From SM23-73-3 sp964580215 (GTDB lineage: Bacteria > Zixibacteria > MSB-5A5 > SM1-73), in the NCBI GenBank assembly GCA_964580215.1, contig CAZOJT010000065.1:1-12758 (forward strand): a stretch of DNA of 12,758 nt. The letters are read 5' to 3'. Below, piece after piece: positions 1-6,226 of the stretch. A model generated the notes under the pieces. That model made no database searches. It had not been told where the DNA came from and was given only the letters and a program-made list of their open reading frames with translations. The position numbers and the translations under genes are program-made. Numbering within the stretch: the first letter of the stretch is position 1; the number at the start of each line of letters is the position of its first letter.

Positions 1-1705
1 GGCATTTGTCATCCAGGATGATGTAGTTGTCATTATCAGGCATATCCCAGGGGAAGTAGTCCCAGTGACCAAAACCAAAGCGCTCATACACCTTGTTCGG
101 GATCACCACAGCAGCCATTCTTCCCGTGATCTCCTTTGCATGCATGGTGAAGTCACAGGTGGCCGTCAAACCGCACTCATCCTCTACGGTTACAGTCATG
201 GTGAAGGTTTGGCACAGCTCGCCCTCCGTAGGTGTCCACTCGACATGGTCATTCACTATCACCGGTTCGCTCACTGTGGCAGGAACCGCACTCACCGTAA
301 TGATAAGAGGCTCACCCTCTGGATCGTCTGCATCGAAGTCGCCGCTCTTCAGTGGCGGATCACCAGGTGACCAGTATTCCTCTACGTCCTCCGGGCAAAC
401 AACCGTCGGATCGGCGTTGGTGACATGCATGGTCATAGCGTCCGTTGCCTGTCCGCCGCAAACATCAGTCGCGGTCACAGTAACGGTGTAGGTGATAGAA
501 ACATCATCACAGGTAGCATCGAAGCACACCTTTTCGCCGACCTTCTGCATGGTGCCATCAGGAGTCGGGTCGACAGTGAAGTCCCAAGTTACCACATCAC
601 CGTCTACATCGCCAGTGACAATGTCATCGCTGCACAGCTGAACATTATACGCACCTGTCTTATCACCACCGGCATTGACCGTCGGATCGGTGTTGGTGCA
701 AGTGACCTCGAAAGTGCAATCGTCAGTGGCACCCCCATCGTCGTTGACCGTCACCTTAATCACGTCAGTGCACTGCGCGCAGTGGTCAACATCGAACTGA
801 ACGTCCGCAGTATAACTGGCGGTATTCAAGCCCGCCTCGTTGATCAACTGGACGTTTGACACCTGACCACAGCTGGTTGTAAGCTGGACAGTCGCTCCAG
901 TGATGACTCCGTCCACATCGGTACCGGTCACGCCGGTGACAGTCTTGGTTCCGCTGGTATTATAGCTCTGGTTACCCGGGCAGCCAGCGACCGGCGGGAT
1001 GTTGGGTACGATAAATGCCTCGACGCAGAGACCCTCGAATTGCGGAATATAGGTATAGGTCGGAGTCACTCCCGCACCAAACTGCAGCCGGCTGGAGGGT
1101 TCCCAGAAACCGGTATCTACGCAGATCGTCGTGCTGTCTTGGATGTTGAAGGTCATGGTTGCCAGAAGTATATGGGTTCCCTCCCACATCCTTTGATCCT
1201 CGCTCCCGGAGGTAGCTATGGTCAGCCACCAGTGAGAGACGAAATCTCCCAAATCCATAATCCTGGTGTCCCAAGCTAATGCAGTATTAGGATAAGGTTG
1301 GCTGTCTCGATCCCACATCCAGTTGGTCTCCCCGAGATCGGGCAGATTACGGAAGATGCTCAAGACCCAGGGTACCGGGGGGCAGCCTGTGGTCAGGCAC
1401 TTGTCATTATTGTACGCAGTGGTGCTGCAATACGCGGCGGGATTGCTGGAGGTGTAAAACAGCGGAACAACTATACCTGCGAGGGAATCCTGTGCAACGT
1501 CCGGAAGATCATGCCAGATATACAACGGCATCTGGACATGCCATCCCGGCGGGTCAGTGGGAACTGGCATAAAAAGTGAATCGTCTCCCGGGTAAAGCTC
1601 CAAGTACAAGGTATCAGGAGTACCAGGGTCTTGTGCCACTGCTACGCTGGAGAAACCGAATACCATTAAAGCCATTACTGCGAGAAGTAACAAATTTCGT
1701 TTCAT
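1..1705 (-). CDS. Secreted Ig-like repeat protein, C-terminus beyond window
   Basis: This reading frame starts at an ATG (1705) with AAGGAG seven bases upstream and stays open for 568 codons to the window edge, so the C-terminus is missing. The N-terminus is a clear Sec signal peptide (MKRNLLLLAVMALMVFG..., likely cut after AVA near residue 24). Residues of about 25-230 form a beta-rich region with pieces such as AGIVVPLFY and LLATMTFNIQD that resemble the cohesin-like N-terminal region of many dockerin-bearing secreted proteins. From about residue 235 there are three tandem modules of about 90-100 residues, joined by NTDPTV and NADPTV, with paired Cys and VTVTV/VTVND strands; these look like Ig-like or cadherin-like folds. 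No catalytic motif is seen, so the role is probably structural or adhesive at the cell surface. The 275 bases between it and the upstream dockerin gene hold no convincing promoter or terminator, so co-transcription with that gene is possible. Two AGGAGGTGA motifs lie in that gap without a credible gene behind them. Confidence 0.85.
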   Translation of the reverse strand, partial: MKRNLLLLAVMALMVFGFSSVAVAQDPGTPDTLYLELYPGDDSLFMPVPTDPPGWHVQMPLYIWHDLPDVAQDSLAGIVVPLFYTSSNPAAYCSTTAYNNDKCLTTGCPPVPWVLSIFRNLPDLGETNWMWDRDSQPYPNTALAWDTRIMDLGDFVSHWWLTIATSGSEDQRMWEGTHILLATMTFNIQDSTTICVDTGFWEPSSRLQFGAGVTPTYTYIPQFEGLCVEAFIVPNIPPVAGCPGNQSYNTSGTKTVTGVTGTDVDGVITGATVQLTTSCGQVSNVQLINEAGLNTASYTADVQFDVDHCAQCTDVIKVTVNDDGGATDDCTFEVTCTNTDPTVNAGGDKTGAYNVQLCSDDIVTGDVDGDVVTWDFTVDPTPDGTMQKVGEKVCFDATCDDVSITYTVTVTATDVCGGQATDAMTMHVTNADPTVVCPEDVEEYWSPGDPPLKSGDFDADDPEGEPLIITVSAVPATVSEPVIVNDHVEWTPTEGELCQTFTMTVTVEDECGLTATCDFTMHAKEITGRMAAVVIPNKVYERFGFGHWDYFPWDMPDNDNYIILDDKC

Positions 1706-1980
1706 TTTGTTGCTCCTTACATGTTAATAAAAGTTATCATTTATAAACTTCTTGGTGATCTTCACTTTCGGAAATTCACCAAAAAGCTCAACTCAATTTC
1801 CCCCTTCTTCTTAGAAAGGTTACAAAATCAGTTAGTAGCCTTCTTGGTTTTTGTTTTTCTCACCTCCTCACTACTGGGTAAAAGATTAGAGTTGAGCAAA
1901 AGTAATTGGTTTTACCCCTTCCTTTCTTCACCTCCTCTCAAGCAAAGGTTAAAGGTTTTGGGTTTTGAAACTAACAAATT

Positions 1981-2901
1981 TTATTCTTCCTTCTTTCCAT
2001 ACCAGCATCCCGGATTCGGAGCAACTCCTCCCTTATAAAGGTAACTAAGTAAATAGAGAACATCACCTAGGTCGATAAAGCAGTCACCATTGGGATCTCC
2101 GGTTTCGGGAACGCATGGAGGAAGTCCTCCTTTGTAAAGATAACTGACCAGATAGAGTACATCACCCAGATCCACCAGGCTGTCCCCACTGGCATCTCCC
2201 CATACAGACCACCAGACCGTGAGCTCTCCCTGATGGTAATAAAAAGGAACATGTTTACCTTGCCGATCAGACAGAAAGCTGTTTCCACCAGGAGCAGTAT
2301 AGAAAGACACAGTACGATCATCGGTGGAGTCAGGAAGGCAGAACACGTCCACTCCCAATTTGAAAAGGGTTCGGTAACTGGGATTAGGTGGTATATAAAT
2401 ACTATCGCCCATTAGTTGACCCATCCCCAAAACCTGCACTGACTTACAGTCAGGCAGGCTGGTGTCACCCAGTGTACCATGACATTCCACTATCTGAAAC
2501 TCACTTATCAGAGAACCTACAGTGTCGATATAACAATATCGCACTGCCCTTTCCACTATACTATCTACATAGCATTCCGGGTGTTGATAATGTAGACTCT
2601 CCGGCTCCCAAGTGCAGGTGTCCACCGGAATGGTATCCAAGTCCACGCAAATACTGTCTGTGTGAAAATCAAAAAGTTCATGATTGCTGATGGTGAACGT
2701 AAAGTCAAATCCAGCAATTGCGACCGGATTTTTCAACATCACCTCCACCTCGGCAAAACGACCCGGGTAAGAAGTTGTATATATAACCCTCACATCCGCG
2801 GTATCCTCCTGCTGGGCAAAGGTCCTTTCACCAAAGAGGCAAAGAAAGATAAAAGCTACAAAAAGGAGGAAACAAATTCTGCTAAAATATTTATTTGTCA
2901 T
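1981..2901 (-). CDS. Secreted cohesin-like / dockerin type I protein
   Basis: A 306-residue protein with a signal peptide (residues 1 to about 29, ending TFA/QQ). Residues of about 35-225 look like a cohesin-type beta sandwich (VEVMLKNPVAIAGFDFTFTI near the start). The C-terminus carries two dockerin type I half-repeats at about 235-256 and 268-289, each with an EF-hand-like calcium loop (GDASGDSLVDLGD and GDPNGDCFIDLGD) followed by VLYL(V/L)SYLYKGG. Dockerins normally dock onto cohesin domains on partner proteins. Here both kinds of module seem to be in one chain, which suggests surface or extracellular assembly rather than a classical cellulosome. The start is supported by AAGGAG about 7 bases before the ATG. 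It lies downstream of the duplicated promoters at 3235-3419 and upstream of the Ig-like gene. The ligand is unknown. Confidence 0.85.
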   Translation of the reverse strand: MTNKYFSRICFLLFVAFIFLCLFGERTFAQQEDTADVRVIYTTSYPGRFAEVEVMLKNPVAIAGFDFTFTISNHELFDFHTDSICVDLDTIPVDTCTWEPESLHYQHPECYVDSIVERAVRYCYIDTVGSLISEFQIVECHGTLGDTSLPDCKSVQVLGMGQLMGDSIYIPPNPSYRTLFKLGVDVFCLPDSTDDRTVSFYTAPGGNSFLSDRQGKHVPFYYHQGELTVWWSVWGDASGDSLVDLGDVLYLVSYLYKGGLPPCVPETGDPNGDCFIDLGDVLYLLSYLYKGGVAPNPGCWYGKKEE

Positions 2902-2918
2902 TCCCCTCTCCTTAATTT

Positions 2919-2957
2919 ATAAAGGTTTTGTTTGCACTCCATTCTCTAAACCTTTAT
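2919..2957 (-). promoter_or_regulatory. 10-bp inverted repeat just before the dockerin gene's RBS
   Basis: On the minus strand ATAAAGGTTT (2957-2948) is the exact reverse complement of AAACCTTTAT (2928-2919), with a 19-base loop. The 3' arm ends a few bases before the AAGGAG of the dockerin gene, so the RNA hairpin could modulate translation initiation. The function is inferred from position only. Confidence 0.4.
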
Positions 2958-3234
2958 CCACCGCCTCTTTGCTCATTCCTCCTTTCGACAGAAATCAGCC
3001 AGCCAAATCTTCTACTTGCCTTCTTAAATTTTGTTTTAATTGATTGTGCCAACAGCCCCAAAACTTTAATTTCGCAGAGTCGAGATAATCTTAATCTCTT
3101 TAATCAGATCAACCATAAAGCTCCGCTACCTCACAAATGGAATTGCGAATCTTAAGAGATAGAACCTCTCTTTCGGTTTACAAATTATCTGACCTGACTG
3201 AGAGCGTTGGTCTCTTTCCTTCTTTCTCAGCTAT

Positions 3235-3263
3235 AATATACATCCTTACCTTTAGTTTGTCAA
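3235..3263 (-). promoter_or_regulatory. Proximal sigma70-type promoter of the dockerin gene
   Basis: Read on the minus strand, TTGACA (3263-3258) is followed after exactly 17 bases by TATATT (3240-3235). The -35 box is a perfect consensus and the -10 box matches at 5 of 6 positions. Upstream lie phased A and T tracts (about 3264-3300) like an UP element. The transcript would begin near 3228 and have a leader of about 330 bases before the dockerin start at 2901. Confidence 0.75.
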
Positions 3264-3390
3264 TAGAAAAAATTGAGTTTTTTTAAAAAAATTTTAAACG
3301 TAGACGACGCTACGGTTTTACCAATCTTTCGGTTTACAAGTTATCTAACCTGACTGAGAGCGTTAGTCTCTTTCCGTCTTTCTCAGATAT

Positions 3391-3419
3391 AATATACACT
3401 ACCTTCCTCAGTTTGTCAA
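3391..3419 (-). promoter_or_regulatory. Distal sigma70-type promoter (second copy)
   Basis: This is the duplicate of the proximal promoter. On the minus strand TTGACA (3419-3414), a 17-base spacer and TATATT (3396-3391) are followed by a leader that runs through the proximal copy. A T/A-tract region (about 3420-3450) again precedes the -35 box. Both promoters face the dockerin gene. Confidence 0.75.
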
Positions 3420-3480
3420 TAGAAAAAATGAGTTTTTTTAAAAAAAAATTTGAACAAGGACAATGCTACGGTTTTGTCAA

Positions 3481-3836
3481 AAATCTCTTACCACCACCCG
3501 GTGCACCATATAGAGCTCTCACACCGAATCAAAATGAGGCAAGAAATATGCCCACCCAAGAACTTCTCCTTAAAAGAAGGGCGCTCCAAATGGAAAAGTT
3601 GAAAATGCGTCCCTTTAAACTGTTTCCGTAATTTGTGTCTGCTCTTTGGCTTAGAGGAAAACGGGGAGGGTATTCTATAGACCATGTAAACAAATCATGA
3701 TAGAAATTGGCTTAAACTTGGGAGGGCGGGATGCAAACCTATTCAAGAATATTGCACAGGGATTCATCATTCCATCCAAAACAACAAAGCTATTTTTCAG
3801 GACGTTCCCCAGAATACAAAAGCGTTGCTTTTAGCT
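3481..3836. other. Intergenic stretch without a recognisable gene
   Basis: I see no credible coding sequence here. Short open frames exist on both strands, but they lack a plausible ribosome binding site, are low in complexity, and one runs through the promoter duplication. The only structure is AAAAGCGTTGCTTTT (3818-3832, a 6-bp stem) overlapping the perfect 12-bp palindrome TTTTAGCTAAAA (3829-3840), both next to the terminator that follows. Confidence 0.5.
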
Positions 3837-3912
3837 AAAAAAATCCTCCGTCACCATTTATCTATCTGAGAGGGGGGCAGGAACTCAGAGTAGAGTAGAA
3901 TGGGACGGAGGA
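3837..3912 (-). terminator. Branched hairpin with U tract downstream of the TlpA gene
   Basis: On the minus strand TCCTCCGTCCCAT (3912-3900) pairs with ATGG-U-GACGGAGGA (3857-3844), a stem of 13 pairs with one bulged base, followed directly by seven T (3843-3837). The roughly 42-base loop holds an inner hairpin, TCTGAG (3889-3884) with CTCAGA (3870-3865), enclosing a C6 run. The end has intrinsic-terminator form and sits about 85 bases after the TlpA stop. The large, nested loop is more elaborate than a simple terminator. Confidence 0.65.
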
Positions 3913-3997
3913 ATATCTTTATCTCAGACCTCACTTTTTATATAACGAGGCACATAAGTTTTTTTGTTGTAGTTTTTTACCTCAAGAACATATCTCC

Positions 3998-4579
3998 TTA
4001 TTCAGATAAAAGTTGATCGACTTTGCTTAACACGAAAGCATCGTCCCACTCTCTTGTCCCCACCACCTTCCATCTTATCACTCCTTTTTTGTCTAAAAGA
4101 AATGAGGTGGGTATAGCTTTAGCCCAGTATCTTTGTCCGATCTCTCCCCGCTGGTCTGTTAGGACTGGGAAGCTCATCTGGTAATCTGCAACAAAGGCGG
4201 CTACTTTGGAGAGAGAAGTTCTGTCCACACTTACCGCCAGAATCTCAAACCCCTTGTCTTTTCGCAACTGATACAACCTCCCCAAAGAAGGAATCTCTCT
4301 TCTGCATGGAGAGCACCAGGTGGCCCAGAAATTCAGAATAACCACCTTTCCTTTAAAGTCGCCCAAGCTGATCTGTGTTCCACCCAAGTCCGGCAAGGAA
4401 AAGTTAGGAGCTAAAAATCCTTCCTGCGGAGATTCCTTCAATTCCTGTGTGCTGGATATTTCACCTTTTTTCTTGTCAGGATTGGATTCCTTTTTTCCCT
4501 CACACCCCAGAAGTCCAATCGCAACTACCACATACACCAAAAGAAAACAAATTCGCAACAATGATCTTTTAGGCAACAA
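3998..4579 (-). CDS. TlpA/ResA-like thioredoxin-fold lipoprotein
   Basis: A 193-residue thiol-disulfide oxidoreductase anchored in the membrane and facing the periplasm. Residues 1-25 are a hydrophobic leader ending in a lipobox (LLGC, lipidated Cys26). A polar linker (about 27-54) leads into the redoxin domain from about 55: APNFSLPDLGG, the active site FWATWCSPC (Cys89 and Cys92) and the cis-proline region AIPTSFLLD. Family members reduce or exchange disulfides in secreted proteins or cytochrome c maturation; the partner here is unknown. The start is a TTG (4577-4579), immediately followed by a second TTG, with AGGAGG (4586-4591) six bases away; no ATG fits. A perfect tandem repeat of ATTTAATAGAACAA lies directly upstream (4592-4619), and a weak TTGAAA-17-TTAAAT promoter candidate overlaps it. 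The neighbouring upstream gene is the putative selenoprotein, which suggests a shared redox theme. Confidence 0.9.
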   Translation of the reverse strand: MLPKRSLLRICFLLVYVVVAIGLLGCEGKKESNPDKKKGEISSTQELKESPQEGFLAPNFSLPDLGGTQISLGDFKGKVVILNFWATWCSPCRREIPSLGRLYQLRKDKGFEILAVSVDRTSLSKVAAFVADYQMSFPVLTDQRGEIGQRYWAKAIPTSFLLDKKGVIRWKVVGTREWDDAFVLSKVDQLLSE

Positions 4580-4591
4580 ACCCTTCCTCCT

Positions 4592-4619
4592 ATTTAATAG
4601 AACAAATTTAATAGAACAA
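4592..4619. repeat. Perfect 14-bp tandem repeat upstream of the TlpA start
   Basis: ATTTAATAGAACAA occurs twice in direct succession (4592-4605 and 4606-4619), immediately upstream of the Shine-Dalgarno sequence. It could be a replication-slippage product or a paired binding site; nothing in the sequence decides between them. Confidence 0.7.
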
Positions 4620-4706
4620 ATCGAGTCTTTTCAAAGATAATGCTTATGGTTCAAAGTTCCAAGAAAAAAATTTAGCTTCACAACAAAAGAGAAAGTAGGA
4701 TACACG

Positions 4707-4739
4707 AAAAAGCCCTCCTCACCTGAGAGGATAAGGGCT
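4707..4739 (-). terminator. Rho-independent terminator of the DUF1573 selenoprotein gene
   Basis: On the minus strand AGCCCT (4739-4734) pairs with AGGGCT (4716-4711), with inner CCTC/GAGG pairing, followed by a run of five T (4711-4707). It lies about 30 bases past the stop at 4769 and separates this gene from the TlpA gene. Confidence 0.8.
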
Positions 4740-4768
4740 GATCAACTCAAAACAACAACCTCCTGTTT

Positions 4769-5524
4769 TTATTTCTTACCTTTTTTGGCTGTCGCGCCCC
4801 CACCAATCCCTTTTACCACCGGCACAGTGAGTCTGAATTTGGTATTATCTTCAGATCTGGCTTCCAGGGTAATCGACTTTCGGAATTGTTCGTTTTCCTT
4901 CCCCTTTTCCAATTCAACCTTTAGTTTGGCTTCTTTGCCAGGCTTTAACTTGTCACGATTAAGTTCCACCTTTTTGAAAAAGTCAGGAGGGGCTGAAACT
5001 ATTGACAATTCCATTTCCTCCTCGGTGGTGTTTTTGATCTTGCCTTCAAGCTTGCGTTTTCTTTTCTTCTCAATAGGTCCGAAATCCAAAGTAGGGGGAT
5101 TAGCGGTTAGCTTGAGTATCGAATCGGTGGGTTCCACCACCTGGGTCTTAAAGGAGATGGAAATACTTCCCAGAGTGGTATCATTGGTGGTAACCCTGGC
5201 GCTTTTGTTTCCTTTACTTCCCGCCTTCCCCGAAGTATAAATTAGTTCGATCCAAGTGCTGTCACCGACAGCAAGCTCCGTCTTGAGAAGCGGAGCCTTT
5301 GTGCACCCTCACCCAGGCCTTACCTTTTCTATCTTTAAGGTGTCTGTGCCCACATTTTTGACCAGATAGTAGTGGCTGATGACACTTCTGGGTGGAGCGT
5401 AACCAAAATCAAACACCGTCTCAGGAATCAAAAGCTTGGGTCCCTCCGCCTGAGCCTGATATATAAAACTTCCCGCAAGATACAAAAGGAAAAGAAAGAC
5501 ACCCAATCGCACTGCTTTCTTCAT
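4769..5524 (-). CDS. Putative selenoprotein, DUF1573 family (in-frame UGA = Sec72)
   Basis: A secreted protein of 251 residues, provided that the in-frame TGA at 5311-5309 is read as selenocysteine. The start at 5524 (MKKAVRLGVFLFLLYLAGSF, a signal peptide) has GGAGGAG three bases before the ATG; an ATG four codons upstream falls inside that Shine-Dalgarno sequence. Domain 1 (about 34-130) is DUF1573-like: VFDFGYAPPRSVISHYYLVKN, then DTLKIEKVRPG, then U72-G-C74-T, where the family has CGCT, then the usual KAPL...L..GDS. The single TGA replaces exactly the first conserved Cys, and the frame stays open and family-like on both sides. A second Ig-like domain (about 135-240, PPTLDFGPIEKK) and a Lys-rich tail follow. 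DUF1573 proteins are poorly characterised; a U-x-C pair would be suited to redox or metal chemistry outside the cytoplasm. The alternative is a single-base nonsense mutation or a sequencing error. I consider Sec more likely because of its position and the hairpins downstream. Confidence 0.8.
5257..5298 (-). promoter_or_regulatory. Candidate bacterial SECIS: two hairpins after the UGA
   Basis: Ten bases after the UGA begins AGGCTCCG (5298-5291), which pairs with CGGAGCTT (5280-5273; six Watson-Crick pairs plus a G-U and an A-U). The 10-base loop can close further by CTT/AAG. Directly adjacent is a second hairpin, TGCTGTC-GGT-GACAGCA (5273-5257), seven pairs with a loop starting GG. The first loop starts about 18 bases from the UGA, within the range usual for bacterial SECIS elements. 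The second has the loop G those elements favour, but lies about 42 bases away, farther than usual. Which one SelB would use is inference. Confidence 0.5.
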
Positions 5525-5568
5525 TATCTCCTCCATCTTTAGACTTTTGTAGAACCGACTTTAAAATA

Positions 5569-5596
5569 AATATACTTTAAATCCTTTTTGTGTCAA
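5569..5596 (-). promoter_or_regulatory. Sigma70-type promoter of the DUF1573 selenoprotein gene
   Basis: On the minus strand TTGACA (5596-5591), a 16-base spacer and TATATT (5574-5569) are preceded by an A-rich tract. The start codon lies about 45 bases below the -10 box. It uses the same hexamers as the duplicated dockerin promoters. Confidence 0.7.
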
Positions 5597-5741
5597 CTCT
5601 TTTTTAGAAGTTTTACGAAAATTTGTTCATCTTTTTTGACTTTTTAAAATATATTTCTGAATTAGTCTAAAACTCCTCTACGCTACCAAAATCCAGGTTG
5701 TCAGAAGCCGGTGAAGGCTGGTGGCAGGAATACCTTTGCTG

Positions 5742-5907
5742 AACCAGAACCTAACTTAAGGGTGTTTCGAAAAACTATAGAAATGCCCTTTATGTCATTC
5801 TGAACGAAGTGAAGAATCTAATAAACTCAATTGTCACATATTTGAGATTCTTCGACTAATGCCTCAGAATGACATTTCTAGACAGGCTCTTAAGTTAGGT
5901 TCTGGTT
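5742..5907. repeat. 166-bp palindromic MITE-like element with 19-bp inverted ends
   Basis: AACCAGAACCTAACTTAAG (5742-5760) and its exact reverse complement (5889-5907) bound an element that is palindromic over much of its length: TAGAAATG/CATTTCTA, GTCATTCTGA/TCAGAATGAC and AAGAATCT/AGATTCTT pair in nested order. The internal GTCATTCTGAACGAAGTG motif followed by AAGAATCT belongs to a type of dispersed repeat seen in many unrelated bacterial genomes (from memory). No reading frame is inside and no clear target duplication flanks it. It lies between the divergently unrelated DUF6485 gene end and the selenoprotein promoter, and makes up most of this gene-free stretch (5597-6022). Confidence 0.8.
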
Positions 5908-6022
5908 TTCAACCCTTTAAGACAGGAATTCTAACCTGAACTTCCAGCTTCTATATTTTTCCCTTAGATTCCTCTTATCTGATCACTTCCCCATGTTGCC
6001 AACTTAAACCATCTGTTGCCCC

Positions 6023-6226
6023 CTACTTTCTGTAACACCGGATGAACCTTTCTATCGACCTATCAAAGGTTTTTTCCACGTTATCTGGAAAAAAGCAGGC
6101 GGGAAGTTCCCTCATCCGCCAGTGATATTGGATGCATTCACAGCAGATACCTTTATGGCTGCACGGTTCATAAGTGCAGTTGCATCTGGTTAAATTCTTA
6201 TCAATGTTACAATCCCTTTTTTTCAT
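6023..6226 (-). CDS. Small Cys-rich protein, DUF6485-like
   Basis: A 67-residue protein with seven Cys in its first 35 residues or so, in the pattern RCNCTYEPCSHKGICCECIQYH, then ELPACFFP with an eighth, and a final Cys near the C-terminus. This arrangement matches the family I remember as DUF6485, presumed to bind a metal or Fe-S cluster; its function is unknown. The start ATG (6226) overlaps the TGA stop of the MFS gene (ATGA), and AAGGAGG lies four bases upstream, inside the MFS coding sequence. It is therefore translationally coupled and the last gene of a three-gene operon. Confidence 0.85.
   Translation of the reverse strand: MKKRDCNIDKNLTRCNCTYEPCSHKGICCECIQYHWRMRELPACFFPDNVEKTFDRSIERFIRCYRK

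Larger units (their letters stand above)
3169..3480 (-). repeat. 156-bp tandem duplication of a promoter-leader cassette
   Basis: Bases 3169-3324 and 3325-3480 are two directly adjacent copies of the same 156-bp unit. Both begin TCTTTCGGTTTACAA and end with CTACGGTTTT followed by a short variable tail. By eye they are roughly 80% identical, with compensating one- or two-base differences in the A/T tracts. Each unit contains, on the minus strand, an A/T-tract upstream element, a TTGACA -35 box, a TATATT -10 box, and a start-of-transcript segment with CTGAG...CTCAG complementarity. The promoter boxes and their 17-base spacing are conserved exactly while the spacer sequence has drifted, which suggests that both copies are kept functional. 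Confidence 0.85.

Noticed and set aside
1721..2038. Plus-strand ORF of 105 codons between the two secreted-protein genes
   Set aside because: It overlaps the dockerin gene end antisense and has a low-complexity Phe/Leu/Ser composition from an AT-rich spacer.
2917..2976. 19-codon leader ORF (MSKEAVDKGLENGVQTKPL) before the dockerin gene
   Set aside because: AAAGGAGG precedes it, but the spacing to the ATG is only one base, too short for normal initiation, and the reading frame has no attenuator-like codon pattern.
3190..3232. TPP-riboswitch-like CTGAGA string in the leader
   Set aside because: CTGAGA and a GGTCAGATAA segment are present, but the GGGGTGC strand that should precede CTGAGA is missing, because the promoter -10 box is there instead.
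3413..3631. Plus-strand ORF of 72 codons
   Set aside because: It runs through the duplicated promoter and its A/T tracts, lacks a ribosome binding site, and its protein looks like translated non-coding DNA.
3488..3685. Minus-strand ORF of 65 codons
   Set aside because: No ribosome binding site, no recognisable motif, and atypical composition (many Arg, Ser and Trp).
4785..5240. Plus-strand ORF of 151 codons
   Set aside because: It is antisense to the second domain of the DUF1573 selenoprotein, an artefact of that gene's Lys/Glu-rich codons.
5309..5536. Reading the DUF1573 N-terminal part as a separate 75-residue protein ending in TGA
   Set aside because: The frame continues directly after the TGA with family-consistent sequence (GCTKAPL...), and the downstream piece would have no start or ribosome binding site in the right place.
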